Below, piece after piece: positions 8,630-17,758 of a DNA stretch of 64,000 nt; the first letter of the stretch is position 1, and each line of letters starts with the position of its first letter. The stretch is from Bacteroidota bacterium (lineage in GTDB: Bacteria; Bacteroidota; Bacteroidia; UKL13-3), in contig JAUXUD010000035.1 in assembly GCA_030680835.1 (NCBI GenBank), forward strand, positions 1-64,000, read 5' to 3'. Made by a program: the position numbers and the translations under genes. The notes under the pieces were generated by a model. It did not search any database, was not told where the DNA came from, and saw nothing but the letters and a program-made list of their open reading frames with translations.

Positions 8630-10471
8630 ATGTGTGGAATTGTTGCTTACATCGGGCATCGCGATGCTTGTCCGATTATTTTAAAAGGATTAAAACGCTT
8701 GGAATACCGCGGTTACGACAGTGCCGGTGTTGCCCTGTTAAGCGGTGAAAAACAAATGCTCGTTTATAAAAAATCAGGCAAAGTTTCTGATTTGGAAAGC
8801 GAGATTGGAAACCGCGATACCTCATCACATACAGGTATGGGACATACCCGTTGGGCAACCCATGGTGTACCCAATGATTTAAATGCACACCCGCATTTAT
8901 CGGGTGATGGCGAGTTTGCTATTATCCATAACGGAATCATCGAAAACTATGCGGCCTTAAAGGCAATGTTACAAATTCGTGGCCACGAATTTGTGAGCGA
9001 AACCGATACCGAAGTGTTAATACATCTGATTGAGGAAGTTTATAAAAACAATTCCGTAAAGTTTGAAGAAGCAGTACGTATGTCACTCACCCAGGTTGTG
9101 GGAGCTTATGCCATTGTTATTCTTTCAAAAAAGGAGCCCCGGTATTTAATCGGTGCCAAAAAAGGAAGTCCCATGGTAATTGGAGTGGGCGAAAACGAAT
9201 TTTTTATTGCCAGTGATGCCACCCCGATTGTAGAATATACACGTAATGTAATTTACATGCAGGATAGCGAAATAGCGATCATTGAAGGCAATGACATTAC
9301 AATAAAAACCATTGACAATACCGTTAAAACACCTTATATACAAGCGATCGAGTTCAACCTCGAAAATATTGAAAAAGGGGGATATGAGCATTTTATGCTT
9401 AAAGAAATTTTTGAACAGCCCCGCAGTATTTTAGATTCATTCAGAGGGCGGATTCACTTACCCGACGCACGTATAACCATGGCTGGTATCGATAAATTTG
9501 AAGATAAAATAAAAAATCTGGAACGGATTATAATCGTGGGTTGCGGAACTTCATGGCATGCCGGTTTGGTAGGAGAATATTTGTTTGAAGATTTTGCCCG
9601 CATTCCCTGCGAGGTTGAATATGCCTCAGAATTCAGGTACAGAAATCCGGTAATTAATGAAAACGATTTTGTAATTGCCATTTCGCAATCAGGTGAAACG
9701 GCTGATACACTCGCTGCAATCGAATTGGCCAAGAAAAGGGGAGCAACTATTTTTGGCGTTTGTAATGTTGTAGGTTCAAGCATACCGCGCGCAAGCGATG
9801 CCGGTGCCTATACACATGCCGGACCCGAAATTGGTGTGGCTTCAACCAAAGCCTTTACCGCGCAGGTTACCGCATTAACATTAATGGCATTGTCAATAGC
9901 ACAAAAGCGGGGAACCATTACCACAAACCGTTTGCGCGAAATGCTGAATGAAATTGAAACCATTCCGGCTAAAATTGAAAAAGTATTGTTAAACGATGCA
10001 AAATTAAAATTGCTGGCTGAAGAATTTAAAGATGTGCGCAATGCACTATACCTCGGTCGGGGTTATGGTTTCCCAATTGCTTTGGAAGGAGCATTAAAAC
10101 TTAAAGAAATATCCTATATCCATGCCGAAGGATACCCTGCTGCAGAAATGAAACACGGTCCGATTGCTTTAATTGACGAAGAAATGCCGGTTTTTGTAAT
10201 TGCAACTCAGCATAGCAATTACGAGAAGGTAGTAAGCAATATTCAGGAAGTGAAAGCCAGAAAAGGCAAGGTGATTGCAATTGCAACCGAAGGCGACAAA
10301 CATCTGGAGGAAATGGCTGATTATATTATTTATATTCCGCATTGCGAAGAAGCCTTATTGCCTCTAATAGCAACCGTTCCCCTGCAATTGCTTTCTTATC
10401 ACATTGCCGTTTTAAGAGGCTGTAACGTAGATCAACCCCGTAACCTGGCCAAATCTGTAACCGTAGAATAA
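8630..10471 (+). CDS. glmS: Glutamine--fructose-6-phosphate aminotransferase (isomerizing)
   Basis: 613 residues, full length. Makes glucosamine 6-phosphate from fructose 6-phosphate and glutamine, the entry to peptidoglycan and LPS amino sugars. The N-terminal glutaminase begins with the nucleophile Cys2 (MCGIVAYIG), with HTRWATHG and the GlnH/NGII motifs. Two SIS domains follow: GCGTSWHAG with SQSGETADT, then GRGYGFPIALEGALKLKEISYIHAEGYPAAEMKHGPIALI. It ends DQPRNLAKSVTVE, the canonical C-terminus that gates ammonia transfer. Last gene of the forward run that starts at 5395. No glmS ribozyme-like leader can fit in the 33-bp gap. Confidence 0.98.
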   Translation: MCGIVAYIGHRDACPIILKGLKRLEYRGYDSAGVALLSGEKQMLVYKKSGKVSDLESEIGNRDTSSHTGMGHTRWATHGVPNDLNAHPHLSGDGEFAIIHNGIIENYAALKAMLQIRGHEFVSETDTEVLIHLIEEVYKNNSVKFEEAVRMSLTQVVGAYAIVILSKKEPRYLIGAKKGSPMVIGVGENEFFIASDATPIVEYTRNVIYMQDSEIAIIEGNDITIKTIDNTVKTPYIQAIEFNLENIEKGGYEHFMLKEIFEQPRSILDSFRGRIHLPDARITMAGIDKFEDKIKNLERIIIVGCGTSWHAGLVGEYLFEDFARIPCEVEYASEFRYRNPVINENDFVIAISQSGETADTLAAIELAKKRGATIFGVCNVVGSSIPRASDAGAYTHAGPEIGVASTKAFTAQVTALTLMALSIAQKRGTITTNRLREMLNEIETIPAKIEKVLLNDAKLKLLAEEFKDVRNALYLGRGYGFPIALEGALKLKEISYIHAEGYPAAEMKHGPIALIDEEMPVFVIATQHSNYEKVVSNIQEVKARKGKVIAIATEGDKHLEEMADYIIYIPHCEEALLPLIATVPLQLLSYHIAVLRGCNVDQPRNLAKSVTVE

Positions 10472-10495
10472 TCGGAATCTGGTATGTACTGATTA

Positions 10496-10804
10496 TTAGT
10501 AGAAGTCAACACTATAGATACATTTTATCGGAATTTTCAGCTTGTTGCCGGTATAAACATATTCGGCATCATGAGACAAAATATTGGTTTCAATTTTTGC
10601 TAATCCGGTAGTTGTTTTAACAATAATGGCTGTTTTATAGGTTTTACTGTTCCCAAGCGCAATCGCTTTATCAAAATTGGTAAAACGAACACGTATATCA
10701 TCATCAAGCGTTAAAACATCTTTTTCATCAAAAACCAATTTTGTAAAATCCTGTAAACTGCTGGCTGGAATGGATCTGAAGTTACTTAAAGTGTAAGTGC
10801 TCAT
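10496..10804 (-). CDS. Small conserved hypothetical protein
   Basis: 102 residues, no signal peptide, membrane segment or cysteine motif apart from one Cys near the C-terminus (IPIKCIYSVDFY). The ORF is closed by a start preceded by an AT-rich spacer and lies convergent to glmS, 24 bp apart, with no competing frame. Composition (Lys, Asp, Thr, beta-prone stretches such as YKTAIIVKTTTGLAKIETNIL) is consistent with a small cytosolic beta protein. Family not recognised. It could be an adaptor or stress protein; nothing in the sequence decides this. Confidence 0.6.
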   Translation of the reverse strand: MSTYTLSNFRSIPASSLQDFTKLVFDEKDVLTLDDDIRVRFTNFDKAIALGNSKTYKTAIIVKTTTGLAKIETNILSHDAEYVYTGNKLKIPIKCIYSVDFY

Positions 10805-11064
10805 GGTATTTAAGTTATAAGTGTTTAATATAGCGCAATATTAACACATAATTAAAAAAAGAAAAGTGATTTAAATTAAATAAAATCCTGAAATTGCTTA
10901 AAAATGTAAGCCTCTGGCTCATTTTAAACAATTCATAAGATAATTTCTCATTTTGAACCGACCAATAAAAATGCCTGTCAACATAAATAGTTGAAATTGT
11001 GTGTTTTAATTTTTTGGCCTTTTAATTGACATTTGCATAGGTTTAAAAGCCAGTAGAACAAAAT

Positions 11065-12762
11065 ATGTTTCAGCCCATCATCGACCGCTTATACAGAATG
11101 AAAATAGGCACGCGAACAGCTATTAGCTTTTTTGCGGTGGTGATGGTTGTGCTTATGTTTACTACTGCTTCGGTGCTTTTGCTCCAGTACGGAAAAAACA
11201 TTGACAAACGAATTGAAAGCAGTTTTAACCCTGTTATCAGTGCGATAAAAGATTATCATATCCTCATTGGTGAAACCGGGCATTTAAGCGCCGATTTATC
11301 TCTTCAGCCGAGTGAAATAAAAAAAATAAGACTCGAAAAAATTCTTGAACGCGGATATACAAGGCAAAAGCTGAGAGTGATAGGCCTTTGTCAGGAACCC
11401 GGTTTAGCAGATATAAAAAAGAGGATCATCGGGGTAGATAAACAATTTGAGTCGGTGGCCCGGATGGAAAGAGACTTAATAAAACTGATGGATACCGCAG
11501 GTGCTTATCAGGATGCCAATAAGCTGGAAAAAGCAAAGGAAATACGGATTAAACTGGAAGAAAAAATTTCAAAACAATTATATTCACTGAGCGAAACCAG
11601 CTTACTGGCCATCAGTGTATTTAACAAGCTAAATACTCAAAAATTTGCCAGTTACCGTACGCTTACCTATTTATTGTTAATCATGATTGTGGTAATCATA
11701 TTGGTAAGCATCTTGTCCATTTATATTACCAATGTTACCATTATCAGACCCATAAAAGAATTAAGTGCCATACTGGATGAAGTAGGTGAAGGTAAAATTA
11801 TTTCATTTCAATCGGATATTAACCGAGAAGATGAGATTGGAACCATGATTGCTTCTGCGCAAAAAGTGGTAAGCGGATTTAAAACAAAAGAACAGGTAGC
11901 CAATGCAATTGGTAAAGGTGAATACAATATTAATGTTCCCTTGCTGAGCCGCAAAGACAGATTAGGTAAAGCATTAATAGAAATGAGGGACAATTTGCTG
12001 CGTTCCAAAATTAAGGAAGCCGAAAATCTTAAATCGCTGGAAGCGTATACTCTGAAACTGGAAAAGAAAAACAAGGAACTGGATCAGTTTGCCTATATCA
12101 CTTCACACGATTTAAAAAGTCCTTTAAGGGGAATCAACAACCTTACCGAATGGATTGAAGAAGATATGGGCGACCAGCTATCGGCCGATTCAAAGGGATA
12201 CTTTAAAATGATGCGGGGTAGGGTTCACCGTTTGGAAGCATTAATTAATTCGATATTAAAATTTTCGAGAGCAGGCAGAAGCATTGACGACCAGGAAACC
12301 ATAAAATCAAAGGACGTGGTACTGGAAGTTTTAGGCCAGTTGAACCCAAAGCCCGAATGTTCGGTATTATTTGATGAAACTTTACCCGAAGTGATTGGGA
12401 ATAAAAGAGATCTTAAAGAAGTGTTTCTGAATTTTATAAGCAATGCGATTATTCACAATAACAACCCGCATCCTGTGGTAAATATTACCTATAAAAGTAA
12501 CGACAACTTTTACGATTTTTGTATTGCTGATAATGGCCCTGGAATTCCAAAAGAATTTCAGCAAAAAATATTTACCATCTTTCAAACACTGGAGCGGCGC
12601 GATGATGTTGAAACGGTAGGGGCAGGATTGGCTATTGTAAAGAAAATAGTTGAAGAATATGGAGGTCTGACCTGGGTAGATTCAGATGAAGAACTGGGCT
12701 CAAAATTCTACTTTAGCTGGCCTAAATATCCAATTCCTCCCGAACACCAGCATCCGGTTTAA
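11065..12762 (+). CDS. Membrane sensor histidine kinase (HAMP-HisKA-HATPase)
   Basis: 565 residues. Membrane helices at about 18-39 and 203-227 enclose a periplasmic helical sensor region. A HAMP linker follows (PIKELSAILDEVGEGK), then HisKA with phospho-acceptor His348 (YITSHDLKSPLRG) and the ATPase domain: NFISNAIIHNNNP (N box), DNGPGIPKEF (G1) and GAGLAIVKKIVEEYGG (G2, in place of GTGLGL). The H-box FAYITSHDLKSPL and the G2 form GAGLAIVKKIVE are typical of phytochrome-like kinases that pair with Rcp1-type single-domain regulators, and such a regulator is the next gene (151 bp on). The signal sensed is unknown. A 260-bp AT-rich spacer separates it from the divergent gene at 10804. Confidence 0.92.
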   Translation: MFQPIIDRLYRMKIGTRTAISFFAVVMVVLMFTTASVLLLQYGKNIDKRIESSFNPVISAIKDYHILIGETGHLSADLSLQPSEIKKIRLEKILERGYTRQKLRVIGLCQEPGLADIKKRIIGVDKQFESVARMERDLIKLMDTAGAYQDANKLEKAKEIRIKLEEKISKQLYSLSETSLLAISVFNKLNTQKFASYRTLTYLLLIMIVVIILVSILSIYITNVTIIRPIKELSAILDEVGEGKIISFQSDINREDEIGTMIASAQKVVSGFKTKEQVANAIGKGEYNINVPLLSRKDRLGKALIEMRDNLLRSKIKEAENLKSLEAYTLKLEKKNKELDQFAYITSHDLKSPLRGINNLTEWIEEDMGDQLSADSKGYFKMMRGRVHRLEALINSILKFSRAGRSIDDQETIKSKDVVLEVLGQLNPKPECSVLFDETLPEVIGNKRDLKEVFLNFISNAIIHNNNPHPVVNITYKSNDNFYDFCIADNGPGIPKEFQQKIFTIFQTLERRDDVETVGAGLAIVKKIVEEYGGLTWVDSDEELGSKFYFSWPKYPIPPEHQHPV

Positions 12763-12913
12763 AACGGATTAATTATTTATCAGAGCCGGTATCTGTTAGG
12801 ATTCAAAAAATTTTACGTTTTTTTGAACCTTAAATTTAACCGGTTAAAAGAATTACTTGATGCTTTGAGCTGCATTTCGTAAACTTGTTAAAATATTTTT
12901 TTTAATATTAACC

Positions 12914-13345
12914 ATGGGGGAGAAAATAGTGAATATATTACTGGTAGAAGATGATGAAGTGGATGTAATGAACATAAAACGTGCATTCAAAAAAAACAAT
13001 GTAACCAATCCGCTTTTTGTTTGCAATAATGGTTTGGAAGCGCTTGATTTTTTACACGGAAAGCGGGATCCGTCGATTGTGGATTTACCTAAGATTATAT
13101 TACTTGATTTAAACATGCCCAAAATGGGCGGGATTGAGTTCCTGCGGGAATTGCGTAAAGATGAATCCCTTAAGAACCTGAGTGTTTTTGTAATGACAAC
13201 CTCAAATGAGGATAAGGACAAAGTGGATGCCTACAATCTGAATGTAGCCGGATATATACTGAAACCCCTGAGCATGGAACGCTTTATTGAGGCTGTTTCT
13301 GCATTGAATAATTACTGGAAGCTGTGTGAATTTCCTGATAAATAG
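12914..13345 (+). CDS. Single-domain response regulator, Rcp1 type
   Basis: 143 residues, only a receiver domain. Acidic pocket VEDDEVD near residues 11-17, phospho-acceptor Asp65 (IILLDLNMPKMGG), TTS near residue 96 and KP in YILKPLSM. The sequence between strands 2 and 3 (NGLEALDFLHGKRD) is characteristic of the Rcp1 family, which takes phosphate from phytochrome-like kinases such as the one just upstream. It has no output domain, so it probably relays phosphate or acts by protein binding. The next gene begins 10 bp later with another receiver domain, suggesting a phosphorelay in one operon. Confidence 0.93.
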   Translation: MGEKIVNILLVEDDEVDVMNIKRAFKKNNVTNPLFVCNNGLEALDFLHGKRDPSIVDLPKIILLDLNMPKMGGIEFLRELRKDESLKNLSVFVMTTSNEDKDKVDAYNLNVAGYILKPLSMERFIEAVSALNNYWKLCEFPDK

Positions 13346-13355
13346 GGAATAAAAT

Positions 13356-15362
13356 ATGACTGATAAAGATGCTGCAACAATTTCATATCGACTCCTATTA
13401 ATTGATGATGATGAAGTTGATATAATGACCTTTGAAAGGGCATTAAAAAAAACAGACCTTAAATATTCTTTGGATATCTGCAATGATGCTGCTGAAACAC
13501 TTTCAGCAATTGAAAGAAATACATACGATTGCATTTTCCTTGATTACCAGTTACCCGGAGTTGACGGACTTCAGTTGCTGATGAAAATGCGGGTGTTAAA
13601 TGTGAATACCCCGGTTGCGGTAATGACTTCTCAGGGGGATGAAAAAATTGCCGTTGAAATGATTAAAAACGGAGCGTTCGATTATTTTAATAAATATGAT
13701 ATCAACCCCGACAAAATATCCAAAGTAGTAATTACAGCCATCAGACTCTGGGACAGTGAAAGACAAAGAGCATTAGCAGAGAAAAAAATTGTTGAAAACA
13801 ACAATCGTTTGAATGCGATCCTGGAAAGTACCCGAAATCTGATATACGCTTTTGATAAAAAACTAAATCTCATTTCGTTTAACAGCTCCTTTAAAGAAAA
13901 TATTGAACATTTACTTAAAATAAATGAGCTGGTAAAAATTGATGTCAACCTGGAAGATTTGCCCCTGGGTGAAGTACGAAAGAAAAGCCTCATCTCAAAT
14001 ATTGAACATTGTTTGAAAGGGGAACAATTTACGGTTCTCGAACAGGTAAGTTTTAGCAATACAGATACCGAACTCCCCTGGTATGAAACCACTTTCAATC
14101 CCATTTTTAATTCTGTGGGTGAAGTAACCGGAGTTGCTATTTATTCGCAGGACGTAACAGAAAACAAAAAATTTGAACACGAGCTGTTACAGGCAAAAAA
14201 CGATGCCATTGCCGCCGCTCAAACCAAATCAGAGTTTCTTTCCAATATGAGTCATGAAATCAGAACCCCGATGAATGCAATTATTGGGCTCACCGGACTT
14301 TTACTGGAAGAAAAATTTGAAGGTACAACCCTCGAAAATATTAAATCTATTAAGTATTCAGCCGATAATCTTCTGGTAATTATCAACGATATTTTAGACT
14401 TCAGTAAAATTGAAGCCGGTAAGGTTACTTTCGAAAAAATTGATTTCGACCTGCGTTTGCGTATGACCGAATTACGCAAAACATTTGAACACCGGACTCA
14501 GGAAAAAGGACTGGCTTTTGTTATTGAAATTGAAGACAGAATACCGGCGGTTATTAAAGGAGATCCATATCGCTTAAACCAGATACTGTTTAACCTGGTT
14601 GGCAATGCCATTAAATTTACTTCAGAAGGTTTTATTAAAGTGAGTGTTAAAATTGTTGATAATACCAACGGAAACATCTCTTTGGAATTTGATGTAAGAG
14701 ACAGCGGAATCGGAATTCCGGAAAGTCAGCAATCCAAAATATTTGAAAGTTTTACTCAGGCAAATACCGATACAACCCGCAAATACGGAGGGACCGGATT
14801 GGGGCTTGCCATTACCAAAAACCTGATTCAGCTTCAGGGTGGTGATATTAAAATTAAAAGTAAAGTGGGCGAAGGCACTTCATTTATTGCCACAATTCCT
14901 TTTAACACCAGCAATGTAACCTCACTGGATAACACCAAGGATCAGGAAAGTGAACTGGCCGATTTATCTTCTCTGGTTATTTTGCTGGTAGAAGACAATA
15001 TCATGAATCAATTTGTAGCAAAACAGTTTTTCAAGAAATGGAATAATGAATTGGTAATCGCCAATCATGGAGCCGAGGCAATTACTATTTTAAGGGAGCG
15101 TGATGATATAGATTTGGTATTAATGGACTTGCAAATGCCCGAAATGAGTGGTTTTCAGGCAGCTGAAATCATACGTGCCGAAAATTCTGTTGTTAAAAAC
15201 TCAGATGTGCCCATCATTGCGCTTTCTGCAGATGCATTTTTAGAAACCCGAAGGCGTGTATTAGATGCCGGAATGAACGATTACGTTACAAAGCCATTTA
15301 AACCCGAAGAACTCTACCAGAAAATTGTGAAATACACACAAAAAGAAAGCCAGCTAAGCTAA
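13356..15362 (+). CDS. Hybrid histidine kinase, REC-PAS-HisKA-HATPase-REC
   Basis: 668 residues, no membrane segment, so cytosolic. Domains in order: receiver 12-130 with Asp63 (IFLDYQLPG); a PAS-like region about 150-275 (LIYAFDKKLNLISFNSSF...GVAIYSQDVTENK); HisKA with His300 (MSHEIRTPMNAIIG); ATPase with NQILFNLVGNAIKFT, DSGIGIP and GGTGLGLAI; second receiver 545-660 with Asp591 (LVLMDLQMPEM) and KPFKPEEL. The N-terminal receiver resembles the preceding stand-alone regulator (IDDDEVDIMTFERALKK against VEDDEVDVMNIKRAFKK), suggesting local duplication. The stop codon overlaps the start of the thioesterase gene by one base, coupling this kinase to menaquinone genes. Confidence 0.94.
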   Translation: MTDKDAATISYRLLLIDDDEVDIMTFERALKKTDLKYSLDICNDAAETLSAIERNTYDCIFLDYQLPGVDGLQLLMKMRVLNVNTPVAVMTSQGDEKIAVEMIKNGAFDYFNKYDINPDKISKVVITAIRLWDSERQRALAEKKIVENNNRLNAILESTRNLIYAFDKKLNLISFNSSFKENIEHLLKINELVKIDVNLEDLPLGEVRKKSLISNIEHCLKGEQFTVLEQVSFSNTDTELPWYETTFNPIFNSVGEVTGVAIYSQDVTENKKFEHELLQAKNDAIAAAQTKSEFLSNMSHEIRTPMNAIIGLTGLLLEEKFEGTTLENIKSIKYSADNLLVIINDILDFSKIEAGKVTFEKIDFDLRLRMTELRKTFEHRTQEKGLAFVIEIEDRIPAVIKGDPYRLNQILFNLVGNAIKFTSEGFIKVSVKIVDNTNGNISLEFDVRDSGIGIPESQQSKIFESFTQANTDTTRKYGGTGLGLAITKNLIQLQGGDIKIKSKVGEGTSFIATIPFNTSNVTSLDNTKDQESELADLSSLVILLVEDNIMNQFVAKQFFKKWNNELVIANHGAEAITILRERDDIDLVLMDLQMPEMSGFQAAEIIRAENSVVKNSDVPIIALSADAFLETRRRVLDAGMNDYVTKPFKPEELYQKIVKYTQKESQLS

Positions 15363-15805
15363 TGAGCATATTTTTTGATTCAGAAAACATTTCTATAGAA
15401 GCCCTGAACAAACATTGTGAAAACACAATGAGCCACTGGATAGGTATAGAATTATGGGAATTCGGTGCCGATTTCCTAACGGCGCGCATGCCCATTGACC
15501 ATAGAACCATTCAGCCCATGGGCGTTGTAAATGGCGGTGCATTTTGTACCCTGGCTGAATTTGTGGGTAGCGTAGCCGCTACCCTGTGCATCAACCGCGA
15601 AAAATATATTGTCCTGGGATTGGATATTAACGCGAATTATATAAGGAATGCCAAAGAGGGCTATGTTTATGCTATAGCAAAACCCTTTCATATAGGAAAA
15701 ACTACCCATGTTTGGGAAATAAAAATTAACGACGAAAACGGAAGTTTATGTTGTATAAGCCGCCTTACTTTGACTGTAATTCCAGTACCTGCAGATGTCA
15801 CCTGA
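15362..15805 (+). CDS. menI: Hotdog-fold thioesterase, probable DHNA-CoA thioesterase
   Basis: 147 residues, PaaI/YdiI-like hotdog fold. The motif QPMGVVNGGAFCTLAEFVGS (residues 51-70) matches the YdiI active site with catalytic Glu66, but the usual His of HGG is Asn57. YdiI-type enzymes hydrolyse 1,4-dihydroxy-2-naphthoyl-CoA in menaquinone synthesis. The gene overlaps isochorismate synthase by 11 bp, which supports that role. A broader acyl-CoA thioesterase role remains possible. It starts within the stop codon of the hybrid kinase (TAATG arrangement), so translation is probably coupled. Confidence 0.75.
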   Translation: MSIFFDSENISIEALNKHCENTMSHWIGIELWEFGADFLTARMPIDHRTIQPMGVVNGGAFCTLAEFVGSVAATLCINREKYIVLGLDINANYIRNAKEGYVYAIAKPFHIGKTTHVWEIKINDENGSLCCISRLTLTVIPVPADVT

Positions 15806-16820
15806 AACAATTGACGCATTTGCAATTTTTCGTCTTCCCCATAACGAAAAAACACAAATAATTTCCGGCAGCACATGTTCCGGACTTATCAGCCTTTCGG
15901 CACTAACAGGTGAAACTGCATTCATCGTTTCTCCGTTTAACAAAAAAGACCAGGTTTTTGCAATCCGTTCAGGTACAATACTGGATTTTAATCCCCTGTT
16001 ATTTCCTGATTTAGCCTTTCATTGTTCAAAAAACGTATACACTGATTTTCCAAAGCAACATTATCTCAGCATTGTTGAAAAAGCAATTTCTCAGATTCGT
16101 TACACAAAGCATTTTGATAAGGTAGTGTTAAGCCGGACAAAATCAGTTGAGTTAAACATGTTTAATCCTTTAAAATTATTTTCCTCCTTAAGCAGTGCGT
16201 ATCCAAATGCATTTGTTTACCTGGTTTCAAGTCCCGAAACAGGAACCTGGATGGGTGCTACGCCCGAACTACTATTATCATCCAACGCGGTTCATTCAGA
16301 AACTGTTGCATTGGCAGGAACTTTGCCAAATAATAAACAGGACCAATGGGGTGAAAAAGAAATTGAAGAACAACAAATGGTTGAGATTTATATTGAATCC
16401 GTGCTTAATCAGGAATCCTTAAAATATGTAAAAACCGGACCAGCCGATTTAATAACCGGAAATATTAAACATTTGCAAACCCGGTATCAAATTGAAAATT
16501 CCAATTCCCGGTTTAACAATTCTGCCGCTAATTTAATTTCCAAATTAAACCCAACTCCGGCAGTAGCAGGAATGCCAAAAGAATATGCAATCCGGTTTAT
16601 CGCAGAAAATGAGGGTTATAACCGGGGCTTTTACAGCGGCTTTGTGGGAATTACACGGGCCTCGGACCAGCAACTTTTTGTAAACCTGCGATGCCTGGAA
16701 TTACAGGAAAATAAAGCCACCCTTTTCGCAGGTGCCGGAATTACCCGGAACTCAAATCCCGAAAGCGAATTTTACGAAACGGAACGGAAAATGGATGCAA
16801 TTCTGAACTATTTAGTATAG
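15795..16820 (+). CDS. menF: Isochorismate synthase
   Basis: 341 residues, chorismate-binding family, on the short side (MenF is often 370-450) because the N-terminal part is reduced. Converts chorismate to isochorismate, the committed step to menaquinone. Seen: KVVLSRTK, TWMGATPELLL, TVALAGTLP, KLNPTPAVAGMPKEYA, ENEGYNRGFYSGFVG and the terminal LFAGAGITRNSNPESEFYETERKMDAIL, all typical of the EntC/MenF catalytic core. The absence of siderophore genes and the overlap with a DHNA-CoA-type thioesterase favour MenF over EntC. The remaining men genes are not in the window. Confidence 0.9.
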   Translation: MSPETIDAFAIFRLPHNEKTQIISGSTCSGLISLSALTGETAFIVSPFNKKDQVFAIRSGTILDFNPLLFPDLAFHCSKNVYTDFPKQHYLSIVEKAISQIRYTKHFDKVVLSRTKSVELNMFNPLKLFSSLSSAYPNAFVYLVSSPETGTWMGATPELLLSSNAVHSETVALAGTLPNNKQDQWGEKEIEEQQMVEIYIESVLNQESLKYVKTGPADLITGNIKHLQTRYQIENSNSRFNNSAANLISKLNPTPAVAGMPKEYAIRFIAENEGYNRGFYSGFVGITRASDQQLFVNLRCLELQENKATLFAGAGITRNSNPESEFYETERKMDAILNYLV

Positions 16821-16931
16821 ATTAAGCCAAATAATTGTCAATTTCTGCACGCTCATTTCATCTATTTGTTTACTTTCGCCGCGTATATTCAGTATATTTT
16901 TAAAATTTTACAAAAGCCAAAACCATTTATA

Positions 16932-17705
16932 ATGTTCGACAGAGAAAGACCCAGTTTTGAAGAAAGCAACAATGTAACCGTTAAACGTTGTTTTTTTGCT
17001 TACGAATTTGCCCGCGAATTTGTTAAAAACAAACAAACCGCTGATATTGGCTGTGCAGATGGTTATGGAACACAATACCTGGCCGCATATACTAAAAGCA
17101 CTATTGGCGTTGATTATAGTGAAGTTACCATTGCCGAAGCCCGTATAAAACATGCAGATAAAAAGAACTTAAGCTTTATCTCCGGCAGTGTCCCTCCCAT
17201 TCCTTTAGCTGATGAAAGTGTAGATGTGGTAACTGCTTTTCAGTTTATTGAACATATTCAGGAACGAACCGCATTTATGCGCGATGTAAAGCGCGTTCTA
17301 AAGCCCGGGGGCATATTCATATGCACAACACCGAATAATAAAATGAGCATTGCCAGAAACCCTTTTCATGTGCATGAATTTACTTTTGAGGAAATGGAAA
17401 AAGAAGCCAGGGCAATTTTTGATAAATTTGAATTGCAAGGTGTTCAGGGAAATGAAAAAGTAAATAAATACTATGCCGACAATGCCGCCTGGGCTAAAAA
17501 AATTCTTAAGTGGGATCCGCTGGGCATTCATAAAATCATACCCGCTTCATTATTGGTTGGTCCCTACAACTTCCTAACCACAATCATGCGTAAAACGCTT
17601 AAAGACCAAAACCAGGACACTCTGGAAATTTCCACCTCTGATTTCTTCCTTACCAAAGACAACCTGGATACAACCTGGGATATTTTCCTGATAGCATATA
17701 AATAA
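16932..17705 (+). CDS. Class I SAM-dependent methyltransferase
   Basis: 257 residues from the ATG at 16932 (MFDRERPSFEES). An in-frame ATG at 16866 would add 22 residues that look like untranslated AT-rich leader. Motif I is TADIGCADGYGTQYLA, motif II VDVVTAFQFIEHI, and RVLKPGGIFICTTPN is the post-II block of the Methyltransf_11 group. The C-terminal third has Trp-rich and hydrophobic stretches and resembles Bacteroidota methyltransferases near glycan or lipid genes, but the substrate cannot be read from the sequence. It is followed directly by a strong terminator shared with the convergent giant gene. Confidence 0.85.
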   Translation: MFDRERPSFEESNNVTVKRCFFAYEFAREFVKNKQTADIGCADGYGTQYLAAYTKSTIGVDYSEVTIAEARIKHADKKNLSFISGSVPPIPLADESVDVVTAFQFIEHIQERTAFMRDVKRVLKPGGIFICTTPNNKMSIARNPFHVHEFTFEEMEKEARAIFDKFELQGVQGNEKVNKYYADNAAWAKKILKWDPLGIHKIIPASLLVGPYNFLTTIMRKTLKDQNQDTLEISTSDFFLTKDNLDTTWDIFLIAYK

Positions 17706-17708
17706 CAA

Positions 17709-17738
17709 AAAAAGGGGCGGCCGAAGCCACCCCTTTTT
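17709..17738. terminator. Bidirectional rho-independent terminator
   Basis: A-run plus GGGGCGGC, loop CGAA, GCCACCCC plus T-run: a 13-bp stem with one C/A mismatch between the convergent methyltransferase (+) and giant T9SS gene (-). Confidence 0.9.
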
Positions 17739-17758
17739 CAAAATTCCAGGAATATGTA

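Noticed and set aside
12802-12827. AT-only hairpin after the first kinase as a terminator
   Set aside because: The stem holds only TTCAAAAAA/TTTTTTGAA with no GC core; too weak to call.
16866-16931. Upstream in-frame start of the methyltransferase
   Set aside because: The extra 22 residues do not belong to the family, and the ATG at 16932 gives a normal N-terminus.
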